Both the position numbers and the translations under genes were made by a program. A stretch of DNA of 64,000 nt from the NCBI RefSeq assembly GCF_014489075.1, contig NZ_JACTGR010000003.1, positions 62,001 through 126,000 on the forward strand, in the 5' to 3' direction. The notes beneath the pieces were generated by a model, which saw only the letters and a program-made list of their open reading frames with translations, made no database searches and was not told where the DNA came from. Source of the DNA: Sphingomonas sp. JC676. GTDB lineage: Bacteria; Pseudomonadota; Alphaproteobacteria; Sphingomonadales; Sphingomonadaceae. This document shows positions 1 through 8,110 of the stretch, in pieces; the stretch's first letter is position 1; each line of letters starts with the position of its first letter.

Positions 1-220
1 GCGGCGCGTTGCCGATGAATTCGGGCTTGTCGAGCGGCGCGGTGCCGACCAGCGGGTTGGCGGCATCCACCGGGGCGCGCTCGTCCGTCGAGCGTCCCGC
101 GGTTTGCGCGATCACTGCGCCACCCGCCAGTGCCGAAGCCGCGCCCGCAAGGATCGTCAGGCGAGTCGCGCGACGGCCGAAACGTTGGAATTGCCGCGAT
201 GCGCCCGAAGGACCCTTCAT
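1..220 (-). CDS. N-terminal part of a probable GH92 alpha-mannosidase-like glycosidase (partial)
   Basis: Only the first 73 codons lie in the window; the gene runs off the left edge. It starts with ATG at 220, preceded by GGAGAGG-like bases. The protein opens with a twin-arginine-flavoured leader (basic residues with RR near residues 16-17, then a hydrophobic Ala/Gly-rich stretch ending in VIAQ), so it is probably exported. The mature start contains ANPLVGT, which resembles the NPFIGT signature found just after the signal peptide in GH92 alpha-1,2-mannosidases. That assignment rests on this short motif. It lies downstream of the glycoside-oxidation operon on the same strand, separated by 312 bp, and may have its own promoter. 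A glycosidase here would fit with liberating or processing the sugars handled by the operon. Confidence 0.5.
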   Translation of the reverse strand, partial: MKGPSGASRQFQRFGRRATRLTILAGAASALAGGAVIAQTAGRSTDERAPVDAANPLVGTAPLDKPEFIGNAP

Positions 221-532
221 TTTCCTCTCCGCTCATAGCGAGCGAACGCGCTTCCGCATTCGCACCCGATGCCGCCTTGCCGGCGGTCTTCGTGATGGAG
301 ATTTGATTAAATAAACCATTTTGTCAATTGAACTCTGGCGACAGCGCAAATCACCAGCGCAGGGCGGTTTCGCCGCCCGGTTACGACTGACAGCGACCGC
401 CGATTCGGGCGCGCGCCAGAACGACTCGAGCACGAACAGCCGAACGCCGCCCCGCTGAAAGCAACGGGACGGCGTGTGATTGAGGGACTGAGCGGCGCTA
501 GGTTGGATCGGACGGGCGAAATCGCCCCGCCC
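221..532. other. Intergenic region between GMC dehydrogenase and the GH92-like gene
   Basis: No convincing gene lies in these 312 bp. The part nearest the GH92-like gene is AT-rich compared with its surroundings. On the minus strand it contains a perfect TTGACA (complement of 322-327) followed by an AT-rich stretch about 17 bp downstream. That could be a promoter for the leftmost gene, but the -10 match is poor. No clear rho-independent terminator is visible after the GMC gene stop, so read-through into the GH92-like gene is also possible. Confidence 0.4.
322..327 (-). promoter_or_regulatory. Possible -35 element for the GH92-like gene
   Basis: The minus strand reads TTGACA here, a perfect sigma70-like -35 hexamer, about 100 bp upstream of the ATG at 220. 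The segment following it is AT-rich, in contrast to the surrounding GC-rich DNA, but no good TATAAT match sits at 16-18 bp spacing. This is a weak promoter call based on one hexamer and base composition. Confidence 0.25.
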
Positions 533-2209
533 TCACCCGCTCCTGAGCTGTTTGACCGCGTGATCGGCGGCCCGCGCCGTCAGCGCCATGAAGGTGAGAG
601 ACGGGTTCACGCAGGAGACAGATGCCATCTGCGCACCGTCCGTGACGAACAGGTTGGAGGCATCATGCGCCTGGCTCCATTTGTTCAGGACGGAGGAGCG
701 AGGGTCGGCACCCATGCGTGCTCCGCCCATTTCGTGGATGGCGTCGCCGGGCACATGCTCGTCCTCGGTGCTCGACACGTTCATCAGGCCAGCGGCCCTT
801 AGCATCGCTTCGCCCTGGGTGCGCGCATCGGCCATCATGCGCAGCTCATTCTCGCGGAAGCGCACGTCGAAGCGCATCAACGGGACACCGAAGCGGTCGA
901 CCTTGTCCGGATGCAACGATACGTGGTTGTCTTCATAGGGAAGGCATTCGCCGAACGCGCCCATCCCGAACTTCCAACCACTATATTTGCGCATGCCCTG
1001 CTTCATCGAGGCGCCGAACCCCACCGGCGAGGCAGGGTCTCGCCGGGCGCTGCCCTGATAGCCGTAGCCGCGCTTGAAGCCTACCCCCTCGTCGCCGCCG
1101 ATATTGCGGAAACGGGGAATGTAGACGCCACCCGGCCGGCGGCCATATTCGATGAACTCCTCCATCCCCGGTATATCGCCGTCGATCGACACCCGGAATA
1201 TGTGATCCATCACATATTTGCCGAGCGTTCCGCTGGCGTCGAAATGGCTGCGGCCGCTGCCGGCAGGCCGCGAATTCAGCAGGATCTGGTTCGACCCCAT
1301 CGCCGACGCGCAGAGGAAGACCAGGCCGGCATTGACCACTTCCGCCTGCCCGGTTTTCGCATCAATGAACCGCACGCCCGTCACGCGCTTCTTCGCGGCG
1401 TCATATTCGAGATTCGTCACCACCGCGTCCGACCGGAGCGTCAGCCGTCCCGTCGCGCGTGCGGCCGGCAACGTCACCGCCTGTGTCGAGAAATAGGCAC
1501 CGAACGAGCATCCGTTCGCGCACTGGTTGCGGAACTGGCACTTCGTCCGGTTCTGCTCTGGCTTGTCCTCGGTCATGTTCGATAGACGGGTATGGATGAG
1601 CTTGCGGCCGGGAAACTGGGTCTCGAGCCGCTGCTTGAGCCACTTCTCGGCGACGTTCATCGGCATCGGCGGCTGGAATTCGCTGTCCGGGAGATAGGGC
1701 AGGTTCTCGCGCGAGCCCGACACGCCGATATATTTCTCGACATAGCTGTACCAGGGGGCGAGGTCGTCGTAGCGGATGGGCCAGTCGCCATCGACCCCGT
1801 CGCGCTTGTTCGCCTCGAAATCCGCGGGGCTCCAGCGGAAGCTCCAGCGTCCCCAGATCAGCGATTTACCGCCAACCGCGGCGGGCCGGATCCAGTAGAA
1901 TTTGCTGCCTTCGTCAAAGGCATAGGGGTTCAACCGGTCGTCATTGTAGAAGGCCCGGTTGCTCGGCGAGACATAACCGTGCTTCGCGATGAAATAGTCG
2001 CTCTCCATCAGCCCTGGCGGCATCTGGTTGCGCGCCGGAACCTCATACGCCGGCTTCCCGTCATAGGCATAGCCTTCGCCATGCTCGACCATGATGCCGC
2101 GGTCGAGCATCAGCACGCGCAGACCCTTTTCGGTGAGTTCCTTCGCGGCGAATCCGCCGCTGACCCCCGATCCTATGACGATTGCATCGAACCTGTTGGT
2201 CGAAGCCAT
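533..2209 (-). CDS. GMC-family FAD dehydrogenase large subunit (glycoside 3-dehydrogenase / LacA-like)
   Basis: This 558-residue flavoprotein probably oxidises a sugar or glycoside hydroxyl and passes electrons on through a small subunit and cytochrome c. The N-terminus has the FAD Rossmann motif GSGVSGG (about residues 13-19). The C-terminus has the GMC signature: His492 in HEMGGARMG and Asn535 in CVNPSLTF are the likely catalytic pair. A Cys-containing segment (FRNQCANGCSFG) in the middle is typical of the gluconate/sorbitol-type GMC group. It has no signal peptide, so export probably depends on the Tat signal of its partner subunit (3076-3645), as known for this family. It ends an operon that also encodes a 3-keto-glycoside hydrolase-like protein. 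Caulobacter LacA, which makes 3-keto-lactose, is the closest described parallel I can name. The substrate is inferred from context only. Confidence 0.8.
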   Translation of the reverse strand: MASTNRFDAIVIGSGVSGGFAAKELTEKGLRVLMLDRGIMVEHGEGYAYDGKPAYEVPARNQMPPGLMESDYFIAKHGYVSPSNRAFYNDDRLNPYAFDEGSKFYWIRPAAVGGKSLIWGRWSFRWSPADFEANKRDGVDGDWPIRYDDLAPWYSYVEKYIGVSGSRENLPYLPDSEFQPPMPMNVAEKWLKQRLETQFPGRKLIHTRLSNMTEDKPEQNRTKCQFRNQCANGCSFGAYFSTQAVTLPAARATGRLTLRSDAVVTNLEYDAAKKRVTGVRFIDAKTGQAEVVNAGLVFLCASAMGSNQILLNSRPAGSGRSHFDASGTLGKYVMDHIFRVSIDGDIPGMEEFIEYGRRPGGVYIPRFRNIGGDEGVGFKRGYGYQGSARRDPASPVGFGASMKQGMRKYSGWKFGMGAFGECLPYEDNHVSLHPDKVDRFGVPLMRFDVRFRENELRMMADARTQGEAMLRAAGLMNVSSTEDEHVPGDAIHEMGGARMGADPRSSVLNKWSQAHDASNLFVTDGAQMASVSCVNPSLTFMALTARAADHAVKQLRSG

Positions 2210-2233
2210 GATCTTCCTCCTCGGGGATTCCTG

Positions 2234-3079
2234 TCAGAAACGCAGGGTGTGAAGCGTCTCGAAACTCGTGGTGATGTCGGGAATGTAGGGCGCGGGCGCC
2301 TGATCGTTCTCCACGTAGAAATGGCGCACGCCGGCGCTGCTCTTCAGCTTGAAAAGCGCGGCGAAATCGATCGTCCCGGCGCCCACTGCGGCCATGCTGC
2401 CATCGGCCCGCATATCCTTGACGTGATAGGCATAGATCCGCCCCGCAAGCCGATCGATCAGCGGTGCCAGGCTTTCCCCGGCATGTGCCGCCCAGTAAAG
2501 GTCGAGCTCCACCTTCACGAGCGAAGGATCGGTCTCCTTCACGAACCGATCGTAAAGGCTGGTACCGCCCGGCTTGGTGGTGAACTCGAAGTCGTGATTA
2601 TGATAGGCGAAGCCCAGTCCGGCCTTTTTGAAGTCCGCTGCAAAGCGGTTGAAGTTCGGAAGCGCGGCCTGCCATGCCTGCTCGGTGCGATGCTCCTGCG
2701 CCATATACGGCAGGACTACCGTGTCGGCGCCGAGCGTCTTCGCCATGCTCAGGCTCTTGTCGAAATTCTGGAGCAGCGCGTCATAGCCGATATGGACCGA
2801 CGGCGCCTTGAGGCCCAGCCGATCGAGCGTCTTGCGCAGCATGGCGGCGTCCATGCTGTCATAGCCTCCGCCGCCGAACTCGACCTCGCGATACCCGATA
2901 CGTGCGACCTTCTCGAGCGTGCCGACAGGATCCTTCTCGAAGATGTCGCGAACGGTGTAGAGCTGCAGGCCGATCGCTTTGATCTGGGCCGCAAAGGCCG
3001 GTGTGATCGGAAAATCAAGGACGGCGAAAGCGGCTGCGCCGGCCGCGCCTGCGAGCATGTTTCTGCGATTGATGATCAT
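2234..3079 (-). CDS. Exported sugar phosphate isomerase/epimerase-like TIM-barrel protein
   Basis: This 281-residue protein belongs to the xylose-isomerase-like TIM-barrel superfamily. The N-terminus carries a Tat-type leader (NRRNMLAGAAGAAAFAVLDF), so it should act in the periplasm, which is unusual for a sugar isomerase fold but common in 3-keto-sugar clusters. Barrel motifs include GLQLYTVRD near the start, YHNHDFEF in the middle and VKVELDLYW with HVKDM later; these supply the usual Glu/His/Asp metal ligands. Its ATG overlaps the stop of the small dehydrogenase subunit (ATGA), and the GMC gene follows after 24 bp, so translation is coupled. A role in isomerising or cleaving the 3-keto-glycoside is inferred from its neighbours. 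Confidence 0.75.
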   Translation of the reverse strand: MIINRRNMLAGAAGAAAFAVLDFPITPAFAAQIKAIGLQLYTVRDIFEKDPVGTLEKVARIGYREVEFGGGGYDSMDAAMLRKTLDRLGLKAPSVHIGYDALLQNFDKSLSMAKTLGADTVVLPYMAQEHRTEQAWQAALPNFNRFAADFKKAGLGFAYHNHDFEFTTKPGGTSLYDRFVKETDPSLVKVELDLYWAAHAGESLAPLIDRLAGRIYAYHVKDMRADGSMAAVGAGTIDFAALFKLKSSAGVRHFYVENDQAPAPYIPDITTSFETLHTLRF

Positions 3080-3645
3080 GAGGAATAGACCTTGTTGACC
3101 TGAGAATAGGGGAATTCGCCGTTATACTCGCCGGGAACCGGCAGATATTCGCGCTCCTGCGTCATCCCGATTTCGGAGGTGTAGTAACCGGTGATGACGA
3201 GCTGCCGGAAAGCCTCGAAGAAGAAACCGGCGGACGGCAATTGGCCGTTCATCGCGAGCGTGAGGAGCGCATCCTGCTGCGCCGCGGTCGCCTGCGCGCC
3301 CGAGACCTTGTAGTCCACAAGGCTCCGCGCCTCGATTGCGTCGAGCCCGGCCAGGATCGGCAATCGGTCTTCCGGCCGCGCCCAGTCGGCCAGCAGCTTC
3401 TCGATAAAGGCGGGCACCCCCGCCGCGATCGCGCCCGGCGTGTCGGTCGTTGGAATGACGCGTTCGCTGAGCGCGGCCATCAGCGCACGCTGGGCGGGGG
3501 TGAATACCGCCACGCTCGGCGGGCCCTCGCTGATCACCGGCACGTTCGACGCCTTGGCAGCACCGGCGGCGCGGGCGATCGGCGCGAAGACCGATGCGCC
3601 GAACATGCCGACCACGCCGGCAAGCGCGGTTCTGCGATTGATCAT
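3076..3645 (-). CDS. Gluconate 2-dehydrogenase subunit 3 family protein (GMC small subunit, LacC-like)
   Basis: This 189-residue protein matches the small subunit found beside membrane-associated GMC dehydrogenases. It begins with a Tat leader (NRRTALAGVVGMFGASVFA), which probably carries the folded flavoprotein partner across the membrane. Family-typical segments include the TPAQRALMAALSERVIP helix near residues 50-66 and the C-terminal GYYTSEIGMTQEREYLPVPG stretch with its conserved aromatic residues. It overlaps the DUF1080 gene upstream and the TIM-barrel gene downstream by four bases each (ATGA). The expected role is stabilising and exporting the large subunit (533-2209) and helping its contact with the cytochrome c encoded at 5380-5769. 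Confidence 0.85.
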   Translation of the reverse strand: MINRRTALAGVVGMFGASVFAPIARAAGAAKASNVPVISEGPPSVAVFTPAQRALMAALSERVIPTTDTPGAIAAGVPAFIEKLLADWARPEDRLPILAGLDAIEARSLVDYKVSGAQATAAQQDALLTLAMNGQLPSAGFFFEAFRQLVITGYYTSEIGMTQEREYLPVPGEYNGEFPYSQVNKVYSS

Positions 3646-4463
3646 TTTCCTGCTCCCGGAAGATCCTGCGCGATGGCCGCCTCGGGCAACGGACGGACCC
3701 AGATGTTGCGATACGAAACCGCCGAACCGTGATCCTGCAGCTGCAGCGGCGCCGCATCACCGTGCGCCTGGTAGCTGGCGACCTTGCGGTAGATCGTGGC
3801 GCCGAGCAGCGCCTGATGGTTCTGCACGACGACGCCGTTCAGAAAGACGGTGACATAGGCCGGCCGCAGCAATTTCCCGTCCGCCGCAAAACGCGGTCGC
3901 TCGAAGACGATATCGTAGCTCTGCCACTCGCCAGGCTTGCGCGCGGCGTTCACCAACGGCGGCTTCCAGCCATAGACAGCGCCCACCGTGCCGTCCGCAT
4001 AGGTCGGGTTCTGATAGCCATCGAGGACCTGCACCTCGTAGCGCTGCATGAACCAGACACCGCTGTTTCCCCGGTCCTGCGATGTCCCCGACGGCGGCGT
4101 GGGCGAGCGGAACTCGAGATGGAGCTGGACATCGCCGAAGCTCTGCCGCGAAACGAGATTGCTCTCGGTGCCGCCCTGCGCCCGGGCCGGAACCGTCATC
4201 ACGCCGCCCTCGACCTGCCAGGGTGCGCCCTCCGCCTTCCAGGCGTCGCTCGACAGCACCACGGCATCGGAAGGCGCGCCACCCGGCGCGGCGGCAGGCG
4301 TCGTCACCGTCGGCGCCGGCCGATCCGAATCATGGACGAGCCACTTGCCGCCCGGCAGCATCGGCGTGTCCTTGAAGCCCGGTTTGTCCTGCGCAAACGC
4401 AGGTCCACCCGTCATCGCGATCAAGCTGGCAGCAACGCACCCAACCATGCGCACACGCGTCAT
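3642..4463 (-). CDS. DUF1080 / 3-keto-disaccharide hydrolase-like lectin-fold protein, exported
   Basis: This 273-residue protein has a signal peptide ending at about AFAQ (residue 24) and a concanavalin-like beta-sandwich of the DUF1080 family (PF06439, now named 3-keto-disaccharide hydrolase). Characteristic stretches are LHLEFRSP, GNSGVWFMQRYEVQVLD, the YDIVFERPRF segment after GEWQ, and the terminal LQDHGSAVSYRNIWVRPL. Members of this family cleave 3-keto-glycosides made by a GMC or Gfo/Idh dehydrogenase. Both kinds of dehydrogenase are encoded in this operon, so the assignment is well supported by context. The start at 4463 overlaps the upstream stop (ATGA). A longer open frame extends upstream but runs through the TIM-barrel gene and lacks a signal peptide at its start. 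Confidence 0.85.
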   Translation of the reverse strand: MTRVRMVGCVAASLIAMTGGPAFAQDKPGFKDTPMLPGGKWLVHDSDRPAPTVTTPAAAPGGAPSDAVVLSSDAWKAEGAPWQVEGGVMTVPARAQGGTESNLVSRQSFGDVQLHLEFRSPTPPSGTSQDRGNSGVWFMQRYEVQVLDGYQNPTYADGTVGAVYGWKPPLVNAARKPGEWQSYDIVFERPRFAADGKLLRPAYVTVFLNGVVVQNHQALLGATIYRKVASYQAHGDAAPLQLQDHGSAVSYRNIWVRPLPEAAIAQDLPGAGK

Positions 4464-5383
4464 ACTTCCACTCCTTGTCGATCGATTTCGCGATAGGCGG
4501 CGATCAGGCGGTCCTCGCCCGCGCGGCCCTGTATGGAATTGCCATGCTCCATGCCGATCACGCCGGCATAGTGCTGCGCGCGGAGCCATCGGACGATCGC
4601 GGCATAGTTGATTTCGCCGGTTCCGGGCTCGTTGCGGCCAGGATTCTCGCCGAACTGGAGATAGCCGATCTCGCTCCAGCAGGTTTCCAGCGTCGGGATC
4701 AGGTTCCCGGACTGGATCTGCTCGTGATAGAGGTCCGCCAGGATCTTCACGGCAGGGCTGTTCACGCCGCGTGCCACGGCAAAGCCCTGCGCAATCGTCT
4801 GCATGTACACGCCCGGATGGTTGCTGCGCGTGTTCAGCGGCTCCATCACCATCGCCACGCCATGCGGCGCCATGATGTCCCCCGCGCGGCGCATCACGTC
4901 GATGATGCGCGCGGTCTGGATATCGACGGGCAGCTTCGGGTCCAGAAACCCGGTGACCACGGTCATGTGCGTCGCGCCCAGCCGCTTGGCGACGTCGATC
5001 GAGGTGCGGATATCGGCAAGGAACGCCTCGCGCTCGGCATCGTCGTTGGCCCCGAGCAGCGGCCGCGACTGCACCCATTTCGGCATGCTGGCCACGAACA
5101 CGCCCATCTTCATCCCGCGTTGCGTCAGCGCTCTCGCCATCCGCTCCTGTTCCGCCACCGGGCGGCTTCGCGCCTCATTGTCCTCCCAGGCGGTGAAGCC
5201 CTGGTCGGCGGCGAACGCGATCTGCTCGATCAGGCCACCCCGGCTGGCGAAGCTGCCTTCGTGCGGCGCATAAGCGAGCGAGAAATGCGCGGCGTTCGAG
5301 CTCTGGCCCTGGGCGCGGGCCGTCGCTGCCGCCGCCACGGCGGCGCCTCCAGCAAGCAACGTCCTGCGCGTGACCGATGTCAC
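4460..5383 (-). CDS. Exported hydroxypyruvate isomerase-like TIM-barrel protein
   Basis: This 307-residue protein is a second Tat-exported member of the sugar isomerase/epimerase superfamily (leader with TRRTLLAGG followed by an Ala-rich stretch). Motifs such as VMEPLNTR, ILADLYHEQIQSGNL and YAGVIGMEHGNS resemble hydroxypyruvate isomerase and 3-keto-sugar processing enzymes, with Glu, Asp, His and Glu as probable metal ligands. The start is a GTG at 5383 whose GTGA overlaps the stop of the cytochrome c gene. This start is preferred because it gives an immediate Tat leader; the open frame continues upstream but without one. It probably acts with the DUF1080 protein and the GMC complex in the periplasm. 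The exact reaction is unknown. Confidence 0.75.
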   Translation of the reverse strand: MTSVTRRTLLAGGAAVAAAATARAQGQSSNAAHFSLAYAPHEGSFASRGGLIEQIAFAADQGFTAWEDNEARSRPVAEQERMARALTQRGMKMGVFVASMPKWVQSRPLLGANDDAEREAFLADIRTSIDVAKRLGATHMTVVTGFLDPKLPVDIQTARIIDVMRRAGDIMAPHGVAMVMEPLNTRSNHPGVYMQTIAQGFAVARGVNSPAVKILADLYHEQIQSGNLIPTLETCWSEIGYLQFGENPGRNEPGTGEINYAAIVRWLRAQHYAGVIGMEHGNSIQGRAGEDRLIAAYREIDRQGVEV

Positions 5384-5769
5384 TTCGCGCTCCCGCCCCT
5401 CAGATAGGCGATGATCGCCGCGCGCTTGGCCGGATCGGGCGTACTGATCGGCATCCGCGAGCCCGGAACCTTCTTGCCGGGATTGGCCAGAAACTCGCTC
5501 AGCGTCGCCTCGTCCCAGACCAGCTTGGAGCCCTTGAGCGCCGGCGAATAGTTGAAGCCCGGCGCCGATGCGGCGGGCCGCCCCACGACCCCGTACAGAT
5601 TGGGACCCAGCCCGTTCTTGCCGCCTTTTTCGACGGTATGACAAGCGCGGCAGGCGGCAAAGACCGATGGCTGGGCATCGGGCGCGGGCCGCGCATGACC
5701 AGGCGTGAGCGCTACGCACAGCCCAGCCACCGCCGCGGCGCCCGTCGCCAGACCCAAGAAAAGCTTCAT
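5380..5769 (-). CDS. Class I cytochrome c, electron acceptor of the GMC dehydrogenase (LacB-like)
   Basis: This 129-residue protein has an N-terminal signal peptide (hydrophobic to about residue 26) and one haem c site, CRACH (Cys39 to His43), with the surrounding pattern GLGPNLYGVVGR and a distal Met in SRMPIS near the C-terminus. This is the classical mono-haem class I cytochrome c layout. It sits inside the glycoside-oxidation operon between the Gfo/Idh gene and the periplasmic TIM-barrel gene, and overlaps the latter by four bases. It is therefore probably the electron carrier that re-oxidises the GMC flavoprotein and feeds the respiratory chain, as the cytochrome partner does in three-component dehydrogenases. 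Confidence 0.85.
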   Translation of the reverse strand: MKLFLGLATGAAAVAGLCVALTPGHARPAPDAQPSVFAACRACHTVEKGGKNGLGPNLYGVVGRPAASAPGFNYSPALKGSKLVWDEATLSEFLANPGKKVPGSRMPISTPDPAKRAAIIAYLRGGSAK

Positions 5770-5848
5770 TCCAACTCTCCCAACACGCTTTGTACTTATC
5801 TCGAAACCGCGGCCTCACCGATGCCCGGCAGCATGCGCCCCGCGCCGA

Positions 5849-7009
5849 TCATCCTCCATCGATGCGCGTCCATTTCTGGTCCGACGCCGCATTGGCGACG
5901 GCCGTTTCGACAAACCGCATCGTGCGAAGCCCGTCGGCGAGACCGGGGAACCAGCGCGACGCGCCAGAACGGTCTTCCGACGTACGATCACCGCGAATGG
6001 CCTGCGCAAACGCGCGGTAGAGGTTCGCAAATGCCTCGATATACCCCTCCGGATGCCCCGCCGGTGTCCGAATCAGCGCCAGGGTCCGTTCGTCGAGACC
6101 CGGTCCGCCCGCCCGCACGATTTCCGTCGGACGATCGAGCCAGCGCAGCGCGAGCGTGTTCGGCTCCATCTGCGCCCATTCCAGCCCGCCGAGCTCGCCA
6201 TGGATCCGCAGCTTCAGCCCGTTCTCCTCGCCGGCCGCGACCTGCGTCGTCTTCAGCACACCCCGGGCGCCGCCATCGAAGCGGAGCAGCGCGCTCACAT
6301 CGTCGTCCAGGCGCCGGCGCGGTACATGCGTCGTGAGGTCCGCGCAGATCGCATCGGTCCGCAATCCAGAAACATGCTCGGCCAGCTGGAATGCATGGGT
6401 CCCGATATCGCCAAGGCATCCGCCCAGGCCAGCGCGGGCGGGATCGGTGCGCCATTCGGCCTGCTTATTGCCGCCGGCATCGATCGGGCGACTGAGCCAG
6501 CCCTGGAGATACTCCACCTGCACCAGCCGGATCGCCCCGAAATCGCCGCGCGCTACCCGGAGGCGCGCCTCCTCGACGAGCGGATAGCCGCAATAGGTGA
6601 AGGCTAGCGCGAACCGCTTTCCGCTCGCCTCCGCCGAACCCGCGATCGTCTCGGCTTCCGCGACGGACATCGCCATCGGTTTTTCGCAAAGGACGTGGAA
6701 GCCGGCATCGAGCGCGGCGATCGCCACCGGCGCGTGCAGATGGTTCGGTGTGACGATGGCGATGGCATCGATCCGCTCGCCGGCGGGTAGCCCGCGCTCC
6801 CGGGCGATCAGTTCCTCGAACGACGCATAGACGCGCCGCGGATCGAGACCGAGTTGCTCGCCCGTCCGCGCATTCCGCCCGGCATCGGTGCTGAACGCGC
6901 CGGCGGTCATCGCCCAGTCGCCGTCCAGCGCGGCGGCCATCCGATGGACGGCGCCGATAAAGGCCCCTTCCCCGCCACCAACCATGCCAAGCCGAAGAGG
7001 CTGTCCCAT
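5849..7009 (-). CDS. Gfo/Idh/MocA family NAD(P)-dependent oxidoreductase
   Basis: This 386-residue protein starts with the Rossmann segment LRLGMVGGGEG and contains the family hallmark CEKPMAMS (Glu-Lys-Pro) near residue 115, followed by a C-terminal alpha/beta domain with GGCLGDIGTHAFQ. There is no signal peptide, so it is cytoplasmic. In 3-keto-sugar pathways such enzymes reduce 3-keto-glucose, or oxidise the 3-position of a sugar, with NAD(P). Here it could complete catabolism of the 3-keto-sugar after import by the MFS permease encoded first in the operon. Spacing is 36 bp to the upstream isomerase gene and 79 bp to the downstream cytochrome gene, consistent with one transcript. Confidence 0.85.
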   Translation of the reverse strand: MGQPLRLGMVGGGEGAFIGAVHRMAAALDGDWAMTAGAFSTDAGRNARTGEQLGLDPRRVYASFEELIARERGLPAGERIDAIAIVTPNHLHAPVAIAALDAGFHVLCEKPMAMSVAEAETIAGSAEASGKRFALAFTYCGYPLVEEARLRVARGDFGAIRLVQVEYLQGWLSRPIDAGGNKQAEWRTDPARAGLGGCLGDIGTHAFQLAEHVSGLRTDAICADLTTHVPRRRLDDDVSALLRFDGGARGVLKTTQVAAGEENGLKLRIHGELGGLEWAQMEPNTLALRWLDRPTEIVRAGGPGLDERTLALIRTPAGHPEGYIEAFANLYRAFAQAIRGDRTSEDRSGASRWFPGLADGLRTMRFVETAVANAASDQKWTRIDGG

Positions 7010-7045
7010 TCTACCTCCGAAGTGCCCGATACTCTGGGCAGGCGT

Positions 7046-8110
7046 TCAATTCTGTGACGATGCGATTCCGAGGATCGAGCGGATGGCGTTCCGATCGACG
7101 CCGCTCGATGCGAAGTCGTCAAAGGGGTGATCCGTCAGGCGAATCATATGATGGCGGATGAAGGGAGCACCTTCGCGTGCCCCATCCTCGGATCGCTTCA
7201 GCGCGCACTCCCATTCGAGCACGGCCCAGCCTGAATAGCCATATTGCGCCATCTTGCTGAAGATGCCGACGAAATCGACCTGGCCATCGCCCAGCGAACG
7301 GAACCGCCCGGCGCGGTTCACCCAGCTCTCATAGCCGCCATAGACGCCCGACCGCCCGGTCGGATTGAACTCGGCGTCCTTGACGTGGAAGCAGGAGATC
7401 CGGTCGTGATAGCGGTCGATGAAGTCGAGATAGTCGAGCTGCTGCAACACATAGTGCGACGGATCGAACAGGATACGCGCCCGCGGGTGGTTGCCGACCG
7501 CCTCGAGGAATCGCTCCCAGGTCGCACCGTCGTGAATATCCTCGCCGGGATGAATCTCGAAGGCGCAGTCGACGCCCGCTTCTTCGAACACGTCCAGAAT
7601 CGGTGTCCATCGCCGCGCGAGTTCGGCGAACGCTTCCTCGACCAGCCCCGCCGGCCGTTGCGGCCAGGGATAGACATAGGGCCAGGCCAGCGCGCCGGAG
7701 AAGGTCGCGTGGGCGCTGAGCCCCAGATTGGCGCTCGCCTTGGCGGCGAGCTTGACCTGCTCCACCGCCCAAGCTTGGCGCTCCGCCGGCTTGCCGTGCA
7801 GCTCCGGCGGCGCAAACCCGTCGAAAAGCTGGTCATAGGCCGGATGCACGGCAACCAGCTGGCCCTGGAGATGGGTCGACAGCTCGGTCGGCTCCACGCC
7901 GAACTCGCCGAGCAGCCCTCGCAGATCATCGCAATAGGTCTTGCTTTCCGCAGCCAGCCCCAAGTCGATCAGGCGCGCGTCACACGGGATCTGCACGCCG
8001 ACATAGCCGAGATCCCCCGCCCATCGCGCGAGGTTGTCGAGCGTATCGTACGGCGCCGCTTCGCCCATGAACTGGGCGAGGAAGATCGCCGGTCCCTTCA
8101 TCTCGCTCAT
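7046..8110 (-). CDS. Cytoplasmic sugar phosphate isomerase/epimerase-like TIM-barrel protein
   Basis: This 354-residue protein is the third isomerase-fold enzyme of the operon and, unlike the other two, has no export signal. It starts MSEMKGPAIFLAQF. Barrel motifs are LGYVGVQIPC, CAFEIHPGEDIHDG (probable metal-binding Glu), ILFDPSHYVLQQLDY and CFHVKDAEFNP, with GWAVLEWEC near the end. It is probably a metal-dependent keto-sugar isomerase or 3-keto-sugar epimerase acting after uptake. The ATG is four bases inside the end of the MFS gene (ATGA overlap), so it should be translated with the permease. Very similar proteins sit beside Gfo/Idh dehydrogenases in many sugar loci. Confidence 0.8.
   Translation of the reverse strand: MSEMKGPAIFLAQFMGEAAPYDTLDNLARWAGDLGYVGVQIPCDARLIDLGLAAESKTYCDDLRGLLGEFGVEPTELSTHLQGQLVAVHPAYDQLFDGFAPPELHGKPAERQAWAVEQVKLAAKASANLGLSAHATFSGALAWPYVYPWPQRPAGLVEEAFAELARRWTPILDVFEEAGVDCAFEIHPGEDIHDGATWERFLEAVGNHPRARILFDPSHYVLQQLDYLDFIDRYHDRISCFHVKDAEFNPTGRSGVYGGYESWVNRAGRFRSLGDGQVDFVGIFSKMAQYGYSGWAVLEWECALKRSEDGAREGAPFIRHHMIRLTDHPFDDFASSGVDRNAIRSILGIASSQN

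Noticed and set aside
1592..3088. A 498-codon plus-strand open frame over the GMC and TIM-barrel genes.
   Set aside because: It spans two well-identified minus-strand genes and their boundary and shows no family motifs.
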